Shown one piece after another: positions 1 through 10,112 of a stretch of DNA of 64,000 nucleotides (the first letter of the stretch is position 1; each line of letters opens with the position of its first letter). The notes beneath the pieces were generated by a model. It did not search any database and had not been told where the DNA came from. It saw only the letters and a list, made by a program, of their open reading frames with translations. The position numbers and the translations under genes were made by a program. This stretch comes from Buchnera aphidicola (Cinara piceae) (GTDB lineage: Bacteria; Pseudomonadota; Gammaproteobacteria; Enterobacterales; Enterobacteriaceae), in NCBI RefSeq assembly GCF_900699035.1, contig NZ_LR217739.1, positions 248,001 through 312,000 of the forward strand. The letters are read 5' to 3'.

Positions 1-339
1 ATAATCAATACCTACTGCATTTTTATCTCCTTTATTTTTAGGAATATTTAAATCTAATAAAAAATTGTCTCCATGTTTTAAAAAAATTTTTTTTTCTTTA
101 AAACTAGAAATACGTATTTTCGGACCTTGTAAATCACCTATTAATGCTACACAACAATTTAATTCTTTTTCTAATGATCTGATTTTATTAACTCGATTAA
201 TATGATCTTCAGCTATACCATGAGAAAAATTCAATCTTAATACATTAACACCTGATTTTATAATTTTTCTTAAAATATTTTTTTTATCAGTTGAAGGTCC
301 TAGAGTAGAAATAATTTTTGTTCTTCTAATAGAATTCAT
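1..339 (-). CDS. pykA: Pyruvate kinase (N-terminal part, cut by window edge)
   Basis: Pyruvate kinase converts phosphoenolpyruvate and ADP to pyruvate and ATP, the last step of glycolysis. Only the first 113 codons are inside the window. The N-terminus MNSIRRTKIISTLGPSTD and the following LRLNFSHG are the family's opening strand and the first part of its TIM-barrel active site (the substrate-binding Arg lies in LRLNFSHG); GDLQGPKIR follows. The start is the ATG at 339, before which no start in this frame is needed. It is divergent from zwf, as in Buchnera. The frame is open throughout. The choice of pykA over pykF rests on gene context rather than residues. Confidence 0.93.
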   Translation of the reverse strand, partial: MNSIRRTKIISTLGPSTDKKNILRKIIKSGVNVLRLNFSHGIAEDHINRVNKIRSLEKELNCCVALIGDLQGPKIRISSFKEKKIFLKHGDNFLLDLNIPKNKGDKNAVGIDY

Positions 340-706
340 TATATATTAACCTTGTTTATAGTTATATTGAAAATTTAAAAAAAAATAATTAATTTTACTA
401 AAACTATTTAATCTTTAATATAAATATTATTTTAATTTATATTAAAAAATAAATTTTTATAGTGTATTTTATGTACATATCATTATTAATGATGTTTTTT
501 ATTTTATAAAATATATTGTATATAATTAGTTTTTTATTAAAAAATAAAATATAATTAATTATAGATGAAAAAAACAAAATATATATATTTATATTTAAAA
601 ATATTTTATTTATATTATAATAAGATTTACTTAAAGAGATATAATTTTTATATAAAAAAAATTTATATAAATATATATTTATATATATAATATAATAGGG
701 TATCTA
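340..706. other. pykA-zwf divergent spacer
   Basis: About 370 bases of nearly pure A/T between two divergent genes. In E. coli the regulator gene hexR lies beside zwf; no trace of it is readable here. Promoters for both genes must lie in this stretch, but so many TATAAT-like strings are present that none can be singled out. An AGGG just ahead of the zwf ATG is the only clear signal and acts as its ribosome-binding site. Confidence 0.6.
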
Positions 707-2173
<1,467 letters not shown>

Positions 2174-2981
2174 TTATATTTCATAAAAATAAATACAAAA
2201 AAATATTTTTTTCACATAAATAAGATAAATTCCTCATCAAGCATACAAAAATTATATTATTTTTTCATATTTATAAAATCTTATTAATTTTTATTTATAT
2301 TAAAAAAAATCATTTTTTAATACAAACAATGTATTAAAAATAATATATCAGTTATATTAAAAATAATTATTAAATATTTTTTTAAAAAAAATTCAAATTA
2401 AATTCTTTCAATAAAAAAAATAAAATACTTAATATGAATATCTATTTATATGTCTTTTATAAAGACAATGATTGTTAATAAAAATTTTATATTAATTAAA
2501 ATATTAAAAATATAATTATATAAAATATAAACATCTATTAATCATAGATACAAAATATCATTTGATATAAATTTTATTAATATTATTATTATGATATATT
2601 TTATTATTTTTTATATTCTAATTTTTAGTATACATAATAGTAATTTTATTTATATATAAAAATATATATTAAACTTAATAATCCTAATTAATAACAAAAT
2701 AATAAATTAAATTAATAAAATATAAACATATATATGTATTAATATTTATTTTATAAAAAATTCATATTTGCATTATTAATTTTCATATATGAATAATATT
2801 TATTTTATTAATCAAATAAATATTATATTATATGCAAAAAAAATAAATATTTTTTATTAAGAAAAGAAATATAATATTTTTTTTAAAATTAAATAATTAA
2901 ACTAATTATATACATTACATAAATTAAAATATTATTTATGTACAATTTAATAATATTACATTTCTTTTGAGGTACCTTTTC
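2174..2981. other. Gene-free A/T-rich spacer
   Basis: About 800 bases with no open frame of note on either strand and no recognisable gene remnant. In better preserved Buchnera gene orders I recall htpX and a cold-shock gene between zwf and yoaE; nothing like the HtpX HExxH motif or a cold-shock RNP motif can be read here. A small stem-loop (TGTCTTT/AAAGACA, 2451-2467) is the only structured element seen. The ribosome-binding site of yoaE (TGAGGT) lies at its right end. Confidence 0.6.
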
Positions 2982-4565
2982 ATGCATCTTTTTGTAGATC
3001 CATCTGCTATAGCGGGGTTTTTTACTTTAATGTTTTTAGAGATAATTTTAGGTATTGATAATATAATATTTATTTCTATTTTATCTAAAAAATTACCTCA
3101 TAATCAACGTAATAAGGCTAGATATACCGGTTTAATATTAGCTTTATTTATGCGTTTTGGTTTATTAATTATAACTTCGTTTTTAGTAAATTTAAAAAAT
3201 CCAATATTTATAAATAAATTTTTTGTTTTTTCTATAAAAGAAATAATTTTATTAATTGGTGGAATATTTTTATTTATAAAAACAATTTTTGAATTATTTA
3301 ATTATGTAAATATTATAGTTAAAAAAAACAAAAAAAATATCAGAAAATCAAGTTTTTGGTGCATAGTTACTGAAATTGTTATATTAGATGCAATTTTATC
3401 AATTGATTCTGTCATGACAGCTATAGGAATGATACAAAATTTATCGATCATAATATCAGCAGTAATAATATCTACAATATTTATGATATTTTTATCTAAT
3501 TTATTTATTAAATTTATTAATTCACAAAAAAAAATAATTGTTTTGTGTTTATGTTTATTATTAATAATTAGTTTAAATCTTATTATAGAATCATTAGGTT
3601 TTTATATTCCGAAAGAATATTTATATATATCCATTGGATTTTATTTATTTGTTGAAACTATAAATCAAATAAGAAAAAGAAATAAGATTAAACAAAAACA
3701 AAAAGAACCATTAAGAAAAAAAATATACAATATAATATATAGAATTATTAATAATAAAAAAGAAAATCAAATAAACAAAAAAAAAGATTTATTTTTAATT
3801 GAAAAAGAAGATAAAATTTATAATTATATAAATAATAAAAATAATATAAATAAAATAGAAAATCAAGAAATTAAAATACTAATTAATATATTAAAATTTA
3901 ATAATAATAAAATTCAAAATATCATAATCCCACAAGAAAAAATTATTTGGATAAATATTACTGAAAATTACGAAAGTATTAAAAATAAATTACTACATAT
4001 TTCACATAATATGATACTAATATGTGAAAATGAATTAAATGAAATTATTGGTGTAGTACCAAAAAAAAAATTACTTCGAATCATAAAAAATAATGAAGAT
4101 ATATATAATTTTTCTATTAAATATCCACCATTTATTATCCCGGACACTATCAATACAATCAATCTATTGCATCTATTACGTTATTGTAAAAATAATTGTA
4201 TTATAGTTAGTAACGAATCAGGTATAGTAATCGGTCTAATAAAACCTAAAGACATATTTAATATAATTGTAGGAAAATTTTTAGACAAAAAAAATACACC
4301 AAAAGTAATCATTAATGACAAGAACTGGATAGTAACAGGTTCAATGAACTTAAATAACCTAAAAAAAATATTAAATATTACTACATTAAACAATAGTAGT
4401 AATTGTATTTCAATAGCTGATTTTTTAATAAAAAACAACAAAAATATTCCAAAAACAGGAACAACAATTTATAGCAAACCCTATTATTTTTATATAATAA
4501 AATCAAATTTATATAAAATACATTTAATAAAAATTACCCAAGATAAAAAAAATAATTTTCATTAA
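2982..4565 (+). CDS. yoaE: TerC-family membrane protein with CBS and CorC domains
   Basis: An inner-membrane protein homologous to E. coli YoaE (518 residues; 527 here). The order is an N-terminal TerC-like membrane domain (about residues 1-235, seven or so hydrophobic segments, with the signature LEIILGIDNIIFI and the paired LDAILSIDSV), a charged Lys/Asn-rich linker (about 235-300), a CBS pair (about 300-430) and a C-terminal CorC/HlyC-like transporter-associated domain. TerC relatives are linked to metal-ion export; the exact substrate is unknown. An in-frame TTG at 2967 would add five residues, but TGAGGT sits 8 bases before the ATG at 2982, so the ATG is chosen. The membrane domain is well conserved and the linker is eroded. 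Confidence 0.92.
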   Translation: MHLFVDPSAIAGFFTLMFLEIILGIDNIIFISILSKKLPHNQRNKARYTGLILALFMRFGLLIITSFLVNLKNPIFINKFFVFSIKEIILLIGGIFLFIKTIFELFNYVNIIVKKNKKNIRKSSFWCIVTEIVILDAILSIDSVMTAIGMIQNLSIIISAVIISTIFMIFLSNLFIKFINSQKKIIVLCLCLLLIISLNLIIESLGFYIPKEYLYISIGFYLFVETINQIRKRNKIKQKQKEPLRKKIYNIIYRIINNKKENQINKKKDLFLIEKEDKIYNYINNKNNINKIENQEIKILINILKFNNNKIQNIIIPQEKIIWINITENYESIKNKLLHISHNMILICENELNEIIGVVPKKKLLRIIKNNEDIYNFSIKYPPFIIPDTINTINLLHLLRYCKNNCIIVSNESGIVIGLIKPKDIFNIIVGKFLDKKNTPKVIINDKNWIVTGSMNLNNLKKILNITTLNNSSNCISIADFLIKNNKNIPKTGTTIYSKPYYFYIIKSNLYKIHLIKITQDKKNNFH

Positions 4566-4613
4566 AAAAGCAATATTTTATATATTTAAAAGTCTTAAGG
4601 AATTATATTAAAT

Positions 4614-5282
4614 ATGAATTTCACTAAAACAATTCTAGCTTTAGATACAACACTATATTCGTGTTCTGTATCTTTGCTATATAAAAAAAAAATATATAGT
4701 TTGTTTAAAAATAGTTCTACAAACCATGAAAAATATATACTACAAATGATCAAAAAAATCATAAAAATAGCTAAAATTACTTTAAATAAAATTAATTTCA
4801 TTGCTTGTACAATAGGACCGGGGAGTTTCACTGGCATTAGGATTTCTGTAGGAATATCTCAAACAATATCTATTATTTATAAAATCCCAATTATTGGTTT
4901 TTCCACATTACAAATTTTATCAGAACAAAGTTGGAACACTAACAAAGTAAATCGTGTTTTAATTGCTCTGCAGGTTTCTAAAAATCAAATTTTTTGGGCA
5001 AAATATTTAAAAAATAAAATAGGTTTATGGGTTGGGAATCACACAGAAAGGTTATATTCTAATATGAATAATATAAAAAAAATAGTAAAAAATTACACAG
5101 GACTTTGGTCTACTATTGGGTTTAAAAGAAAATATTTAAAAAAATCTACTAAATTAGTTTATACACATATTACTACCCCTCACTCTAAAGATATTATTTC
5201 TTATTCTATAAAATATTTGCAACACAATACAAAATATAAAATAATGAAAATATATCCAAGATATTTATCTCCTATATATTAA
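4614..5282 (+). CDS. tsaB: tRNA threonylcarbamoyladenosine biosynthesis protein TsaB
   Basis: TsaB is the scaffold partner of TsaD in making t6A37, a modification of ANN-decoding tRNAs. The protein is 222 residues (E. coli 231). The ASKHA fold start LALDTTLYSCSVSL and the signature GPGSFTGIRI (about residues 68-77) are plain, followed by GFSTLQIL. An AAGGA lies about 15 bases before the ATG. It is convergent with minE, 27 bases away. TsaB has no catalytic residues of its own and works with TsaD, TsaE and TsaC, none of which are in this window. Confidence 0.95.
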   Translation: MNFTKTILALDTTLYSCSVSLLYKKKIYSLFKNSSTNHEKYILQMIKKIIKIAKITLNKINFIACTIGPGSFTGIRISVGISQTISIIYKIPIIGFSTLQILSEQSWNTNKVNRVLIALQVSKNQIFWAKYLKNKIGLWVGNHTERLYSNMNNIKKIVKNYTGLWSTIGFKRKYLKKSTKLVYTHITTPHSKDIISYSIKYLQHNTKYKIMKIYPRYLSPIY

Positions 5283-5309
5283 ATTAATTATTATCTGCTT
5301 TTCTAATTT

Positions 5310-5558
5310 TTATTTTGTATTTGGAATATTGACTTCTAATATAAATATATTTTTATTATTTTTTTCTATTTGAATTGATACTTGATTTGATTTAATTTTT
5401 ATATACTTCGCAATTACTAATAATAAATCATTTTTTAATTGCGGAAAATAATCTGGTTCTTTTAAATTCTTTTTTGATTGCTTAATTATTATCTGAAGTC
5501 TTTTTTTAGCTAAATTAGCTGTATACTTTCTTTTTGATAAAAATAAATCTAATATCAT
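5310..5558 (-). CDS. minE: Cell division topological specificity factor MinE
   Basis: MinE stimulates the MinD ATPase and drives the pole-to-pole oscillation that keeps the division septum at mid-cell. The N-terminus MILDLFLSKRKYTANLAKKR matches the E. coli MinD-binding and membrane-targeting segment. The C-terminal topological domain (YFPQLKNDLLLVIAKYIKI) follows. An in-frame ATG at 5582 would add eight residues and overlap minD; an AGGAG at 5568-5572 on the minus strand sits about 9 bases before the ATG at 5558, and family alignment agrees, giving 82 residues (E. coli 88). It is the last gene of minC-minD-minE. Confidence 0.95.
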   Translation of the reverse strand: MILDLFLSKRKYTANLAKKRLQIIIKQSKKNLKEPDYFPQLKNDLLLVIAKYIKIKSNQVSIQIEKNNKNIFILEVNIPNTK

Positions 5559-5563
5559 TATAT

Positions 5564-6376
5564 TTATCTCCTGAATAACCATTGTAAAAAACTTTTTTTT
5601 TTCTCTAAAAAAAATCGTAATGGTTTATTTATACCTAATAAACGTTGAACTGTATCTGAATATGCTTGTCCGGCAATAGATACTTTATCTAATATGACAG
5701 ATAATCCTTGATTAGAAGATTTTAATACAGCCAAATCTTCAGGAATCAATCCAATTAAAGGAATTTGAAGTATATCTAAAACATCTTCCATGCTTAACAT
5801 ATCACCTTGCATTACCTTTTGCGGGTTATATCTTGTTAATAATAAATACTCCTTCACTGGTGAACTGCTCGTTTCTGCTCGTTTAGATTTAGAAGATATA
5901 ATACCTAGAATTCGATCCGCATCACGTATAGAAGAAATTTCTGGATTAGTAACAATAATCGCTTCATCTGCAAAATAAAGCGAAAGAATAGCACCAGATT
6001 CAATACCAGCCGGGGAATCACAAATAATAAAATCAAAATTCATTCCTAAAAGAATTTGTAAAATACGTTCAACTCCAGATTTAGTTAAAGAGTCTTTATC
6101 TCTAGTTTGAGAAGCGGGGAGTAAAAATAAATTTTTTATCCGTCTATCTCTTATTAGAGCTTGATTAATTGAAGCTTCTTCTTTAATCACATTAATAAAA
6201 TCATATACTACGCGACGCTCACAACCCATAATTAAATCTAGATTTCTTAGCCCTATATCAAAATCAATAACTACAGTTTTTTTCCCTTGTAAAGCTAAAC
6301 CAGTGGCAATAGATGCACTTGAAGTAGTTTTACCAACACCACCTTTACCGGAAGTAATAGTAATAATCCTTGACAT
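5564..6376 (-). CDS. minD: Septum site-determining ATPase MinD
   Basis: MinD is a membrane-cycling ATPase that recruits the FtsZ inhibitor MinC. The protein is 270 residues, the same as E. coli. The deviant Walker A GKGGVGKTT is at 10-18, followed by VIDFDIGLRNLD (switch I) and the CDSPAGIESGA Walker B region. The C-terminal 15 residues (FLEKKKSFLQWLFRR) form the expected amphipathic membrane-targeting helix. It is very well conserved compared with neighbours. minC lies 39 bases upstream and minE starts 5 bases downstream of its stop, so the three are one operon. Confidence 0.98.
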   Translation of the reverse strand: MSRIITITSGKGGVGKTTSSASIATGLALQGKKTVVIDFDIGLRNLDLIMGCERRVVYDFINVIKEEASINQALIRDRRIKNLFLLPASQTRDKDSLTKSGVERILQILLGMNFDFIICDSPAGIESGAILSLYFADEAIIVTNPEISSIRDADRILGIISSKSKRAETSSSPVKEYLLLTRYNPQKVMQGDMLSMEDVLDILQIPLIGLIPEDLAVLKSSNQGLSVILDKVSIAGQAYSDTVQRLLGINKPLRFFLEKKKSFLQWLFRR

Positions 6377-6415
6377 ATAATCAATACCTCTTTTATAGCA
6401 TATGTATATAAATAT

Positions 6416-7141
6416 TTAAATTAAATTTTTAATACATAAAATATGATTAATTAAACTAATTTCAACACTTTTTCCTAAATATTTTAATGGTATTTGTTCA
6501 ATTGTTAAATATTCTCCAGCGATAGATATTAATTCTGCAAATAAGTGTGTACAAAAAATTTTTCTAGTAATATCACCACTAGCTCCCGCTAATACTCTTC
6601 CTCTCATCATGCCATATATATGAACATGACCATCTGAAATTAATTCAGCTCCCGCGCTAACATTATTTGTGATTATTAAATCAGTATTAGGTAAATACAC
6701 TCTCTGTCCAGATCGTATTAATTGATTAAAAACATAATTTTTCTGATCGTTAAGATTATAAAAAGAGGTATTTATAGATTTTTCTTTTTCAATATTAACA
6801 AAATTTTGATTAGTACAAATTTTTGATTTCAATTTTTTTTGTGTAGATAAAATCAAAAAACCAGATTTCAAAATCATTTTTTCTATATTTTTATTTTTAC
6901 AACCTGTAATACCAATTAAAAATAAACCAATAGATAAAATAAAATTTTTAATATTTATCCAATCAAATGTATATGATAACTTTTCTATATTTAATACAAT
7001 AGGTATATTTTTAAAAAAAGAAGGAGATTCTTGAATTTTTTCAAGTAAAAATTTTTTAAAATAAATAAATTTTATATTTTTTAAATGAATTACTAAGATA
7101 GTAAAATCATTCTTTTGAAAAGTAACTAATTGATGTTTCAT
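6416..7141 (-). CDS. minC: Septum site-determining protein MinC
   Basis: MinC, carried by MinD, blocks FtsZ assembly away from mid-cell. The N-terminal domain (about 1-110) is divergent. The C-terminal beta-helix domain that binds MinD and dimerises is well kept: RSGQRVYLPNTDLIIT, VSAGAELISDGHVHIYG, MMRGRVLAGASGD and SIAGEYLTIEQIP. A further in-frame ATG at 7162 would add seven residues; an AGG sits 10 bases before the ATG at 7141 and family alignment favours it, giving 241 residues (E. coli 231). First gene of minCDE. Confidence 0.94.
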   Translation of the reverse strand: MKHQLVTFQKNDFTILVIHLKNIKFIYFKKFLLEKIQESPSFFKNIPIVLNIEKLSYTFDWINIKNFILSIGLFLIGITGCKNKNIEKMILKSGFLILSTQKKLKSKICTNQNFVNIEKEKSINTSFYNLNDQKNYVFNQLIRSGQRVYLPNTDLIITNNVSAGAELISDGHVHIYGMMRGRVLAGASGDITRKIFCTHLFAELISIAGEYLTIEQIPLKYLGKSVEISLINHILCIKNLI

Positions 7142-7392
7142 ATATTTTGACCTGAAATACAAATAATATTAATTATATAACAATAATTATAATAAATAAA
7201 ATAAATTTTAATATATAAATAAAATTAAATATTATATACTAAATATAGTACTATGCACTATATAAGTATAAACAAATATATTAATAATAATTATTTATAA
7301 TATTTATATTATATACATAGATATAATATAATTATTATATATACAATTACTCATTACAATTAATATTATAATTATAATATCAATTAAAGAAA

Positions 7393-8424
7393 ATGAATCA
7401 TATGTGTTCTCAACTATTACACTCATCTAAAGAATATCAACTATTAATAAAAAACATTCAATTATTTAAAAATAAATCTACAATTTTATCCGGGATAATC
7501 CCATATCAATTATGTTATACAAAACTTTTTAAAAAATTTATTATATATCTTCAATATTATAATTTGTATAAAATAAAATCTAAAAAAATTAATAAAAATA
7601 TAATTTTCAATAATTTTTATTATCCAAATATATTAGATAAATATCAACAACTAATTTATTTTTGGGGAAAAAATAAAAAAGAAGTTAAATTTCAATTAAC
7701 ATGTTTATTATCATTTATTTCATATCATTGTCATATTTATATAGTAGGTAAAAATAAAAGCGGAATTAATGGAATTAATAATATTTTTGATAATTATTTA
7801 ATATTTAAAAAAATAGATTATGCACGTAATTGTTCTTTATATAAAGGATATATAATAAAAAAACCAAAATTTTTGTTGAAAGCATTTGTTAATACATATA
7901 AATGGAATAAATTAATTATTAATAGTTTACCAGGAGTATTTGGATATAAAAAAATAGATGAAGGTACTAAATTATTAATATCAACATTTAAAAGTAATAT
8001 TAAAGGAAAAGTATTAGATATAGGGTCAGGAACAGGAATATTAGGTATCGCTTTAGCAAAAAAAAACCCTAAAATAGATTTAACTTTAATAGATAATTAT
8101 GATGCAGCAATTTGGTGCAGTAAAAATAATTTAATCAATAATCATATTAAAGGAAAAGTATTTTTTAGTAATATTTATTCTAAAATAAAAAAAAAATATA
8201 ATTTGATTATATCTAATCCACCATTACATAATAATTTAGATATAAATTTAAGCATAGTAAAAGAAATAATAAAAAAAGCAAAAAACTATTTAATAAAAAA
8301 TGGGGAATTAAGAATTATTATACAATCTTTTATATCATTAGATGTACTTTTAAAAAAAAAATATTTAAATTATAAAATAATATTAAAAAAAAATAATTAT
8401 ATAGTATTAACATTTACATTATAA
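7393..8424 (+). CDS. rsmC: 16S rRNA m2G1207 methyltransferase RsmC
   Basis: Transfers a methyl group from S-adenosylmethionine to N2 of G1207 in 16S rRNA within the 30S subunit. The length (343 residues) equals that of E. coli RsmC. The N-terminal half is the degenerate methyltransferase-like substrate-binding domain (LIYFWGKNKKEVKFQL). The C-terminal catalytic domain has motif I VLDIGSGTGILG (about 208-219) and the amino-methyltransferase motif ISNPPLH (NPPLH 275-279), followed by GELRIIIQ. It ends 9 bases before the 3' end of a tRNA-Leu gene on the other strand. Divergent from minC. Confidence 0.94.
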   Translation: MNHMCSQLLHSSKEYQLLIKNIQLFKNKSTILSGIIPYQLCYTKLFKKFIIYLQYYNLYKIKSKKINKNIIFNNFYYPNILDKYQQLIYFWGKNKKEVKFQLTCLLSFISYHCHIYIVGKNKSGINGINNIFDNYLIFKKIDYARNCSLYKGYIIKKPKFLLKAFVNTYKWNKLIINSLPGVFGYKKIDEGTKLLISTFKSNIKGKVLDIGSGTGILGIALAKKNPKIDLTLIDNYDAAIWCSKNNLINNHIKGKVFFSNIYSKIKKKYNLIISNPPLHNNLDINLSIVKEIIKKAKNYLIKNGELRIIIQSFISLDVLLKKKYLNYKIILKKNNYIVLTFTL

Positions 8425-8433
8425 ATCTTTTTA

Positions 8434-8518
8434 TACCCAGGGCGGGAATTGAACCCGCAAAGCCATAACAGCCGAGGGATTTTAAGTCCCTTGTGTCTAC
8501 CGATTTCACCACCTGGGC
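8434..8518 (-). tRNA. tRNA-Leu (UAA)
   Basis: An 85-base gene folding as a class II tRNA. The acceptor arm GCCCAGG pairs with CCTGGGT, with discriminator A. The anticodon loop CTTAAAA (anticodon TAA) is closed by AGGGA/TCCCT, the variable arm is long, and GGTTCAATTCC forms the T-loop region. CCA is not encoded. It is last in a Ser-Cys-Leu run read on the minus strand; Cys and Leu(UAA) are also neighbours in E. coli (cysT-leuZ). Confidence 0.98.
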
Positions 8519-8555
8519 ATATTTCTAATATTTTAATAAATAATATTATTTTTTT

Positions 8556-8626
8556 AGGCGCATCCCGGAATTGAACCGAGTTATATGGATTTGCAATCCA
8601 CCGCATGACCAATCTGCCAACGCGCC
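8556..8626 (-). tRNA. tRNA-Cys (GCA)
   Basis: A 71-base gene. The acceptor GGCGCGT pairs with ATGCGCC (one G-U), and the discriminator U73 is the expected cysteine identity base. The anticodon loop TTGCAAA gives anticodon GCA. It sits between tRNA-Ser and tRNA-Leu, 22 bases from the former and 37 from the latter. CCA is not encoded. Confidence 0.98.
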
Positions 8627-8648
8627 TATTAAAAAAGTTTATTTTATT

Positions 8649-8733
8649 CGGAGGAAGAGGGATTCGAACTCTCGGATAATTTCTCATCGGCGGTTTTCAA
8701 GACCGCTGCCTTAAACCACTCAGCCATTCCTCC
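8649..8733 (-). tRNA. tRNA-Ser (UGA)
   Basis: An 85-base class II tRNA. The acceptor GGAGGAA pairs with TTCCTCC, discriminator G73. The anticodon stem GCGGT/ACCGC closes the loop CTTGAAA (anticodon TGA), and a long variable arm with GATGAGAAATTATC is present. It is the promoter-proximal member of the Ser-Cys-Leu cluster. Confidence 0.98.
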
Positions 8734-8754
8734 CAATAAAAACTTAATAAGTAT

Positions 8755-8782
8755 ATTATACTTAGAACTAAAAAAAAGTAAA
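8755..8782 (-). promoter_or_regulatory. Likely sigma-70 promoter of the Ser-Cys-Leu tRNA cluster
   Basis: On the minus strand a perfect TATAAT (8755-8760) lies 16 bases downstream of TTTACT (8777-8782), which matches the -35 consensus at four of six bases. Start of transcription would fall near 8748, about 15 bases before the tRNA-Ser 5' end. In such A/T-rich DNA chance matches are common, so this rests mainly on position. Confidence 0.45.
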
Positions 8783-8890
8783 GCATTTGAAAAAAACGTT
8801 TTCAATAAAATAAATTTAATAATTTATATATTGTACTAAAAAAATACAAAAAAAACAATAATATATCTTTATTTAAAAATAAATTGAATA

Positions 8891-9946
8891 TTATTTTGAT
8901 TCAATATTAATTTTTTTATTAATAGGCATATTGTCCATTAATATTTTTTTTTTATATGCAAAATCATTATCTATATTAAATTTTTTATTTTTTAATGTAT
9001 TGATTTTTTTAATAATAAAATTTTGTCTTAATAAATCTTTTTTCATTAAATATTTATTTATCATTAAAGTTCTTTTAAGAGATAATATTTTATTACATCT
9101 ATGTGTCCCTAATATCCCTATATGATCAGTAATTATCAAAATAATTTTATCTTTTTCTTCGTTATTTAATGTTTTTTTAAAATTTTCTAAAATACGATTT
9201 GCTTCTGCAGAAACTATTGGATTATTAACATAATGGGACATATGATATTTTAAATCTTCATTTCTCATTACATTTATTTTTTTTTGTAAAAATGTTTGTC
9301 CATTATATTTTTGAATATTACTTAAATTAGTACATAATTTCCATGATATTCCTGCATCTATATTATTTAATATTTTGGTTAAATTGTTAAAATTTATGTT
9401 TTTTAAACTATTATGAAAGTTAATATTCATATTACCTTGTAAATAATTATTAAATAAATATTCTATACCAACAGAAAGAATTGGATTAAATTGTTGATAT
9501 CGTGATAATAAAAAAATATCTAATAATTTTTTATTATTAACTTCAGTTGTTAATTTAGCTCCTATTTTTGTATAAAAATTGATATTTTTTCTAATTGGAT
9601 ACATAAAATTCGTAGCATACTCTATACTAGAAAAATACGTATTGAATGCATTTGTTTTAATGTCTTTGACTATTTTTTCTATTATATTTGAATTTAATTG
9701 AAAATTAAGATAAGGATTTAATTGATATTTTGTAAAAATACCCGGGTTTAAAGCTAGAAACCCTTTTATAATGTGATTGAAATTGTTATAAGATAAATTT
9801 TTATATTTATCAAATATATTTTTAAGATTAAATGAATTACATTGAATTCCAAAATCTAACTTCTTCATTCTAGGCGCAGATTGTGCATGTACTGTTGAAA
9901 AAAGACCAGATACTAATAAAACAAAAATTATAGAAATTCTTTTCAT
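8891..9946 (-). CDS. ompA: Outer membrane protein A family porin
   Basis: OmpA is an abundant outer-membrane beta-barrel whose periplasmic domain anchors to peptidoglycan. The protein is 351 residues (E. coli 346). A signal peptide with a basic start and hydrophobic core (MKRISIIFVLLVSGLFSTVH, cleavage after about residue 21) is followed by a very divergent eight-strand barrel region (about 23-210). The C-terminal OmpA-like domain is recognisable by VSAEANRILENF and by ITDHIGILGTHRCN, aligned to the E. coli YTDRIGSDAYNQ; the Asp of that motif is kept but the otherwise invariant Arg is replaced by His. The downstream SLKRTLMINKYLMKK aligns to SERRAQSVVDYLISK. Binding to peptidoglycan may thus be altered. 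Confidence 0.9.
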   Translation of the reverse strand: MKRISIIFVLLVSGLFSTVHAQSAPRMKKLDFGIQCNSFNLKNIFDKYKNLSYNNFNHIIKGFLALNPGIFTKYQLNPYLNFQLNSNIIEKIVKDIKTNAFNTYFSSIEYATNFMYPIRKNINFYTKIGAKLTTEVNNKKLLDIFLLSRYQQFNPILSVGIEYLFNNYLQGNMNINFHNSLKNINFNNLTKILNNIDAGISWKLCTNLSNIQKYNGQTFLQKKINVMRNEDLKYHMSHYVNNPIVSAEANRILENFKKTLNNEEKDKIILIITDHIGILGTHRCNKILSLKRTLMINKYLMKKDLLRQNFIIKKINTLKNKKFNIDNDFAYKKKILMDNMPINKKINIESK

Positions 9947-10112
9947 ATATATACCTTCACTATCCAGATTAATAATCTTTACTTATTTTTAAAAAATATT
10001 ATTTTTAAAAAAAATTATTAGAAAAAATTAATATAATTTAATATTATTTAAATAAATTATAAATTAAAATTTTAATAATATATTTTTTATTAAAATTAAT
10101 TTTTATATATTT

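Noticed and set aside
2967..2981. TTG start for yoaE
   Set aside because: The ribosome-binding site lies between this TTG and the ATG at 2982, so the ATG is used.
2174..2981. Remnant of htpX or a cold-shock gene
   Set aside because: No HExxH or cold-shock motif or extended frame could be read on either strand.
8397..8687. A 96-codon open frame on the minus strand
   Set aside because: It runs through tRNA-Leu, tRNA-Cys and part of tRNA-Ser; it is a by-product of tRNA sequence.
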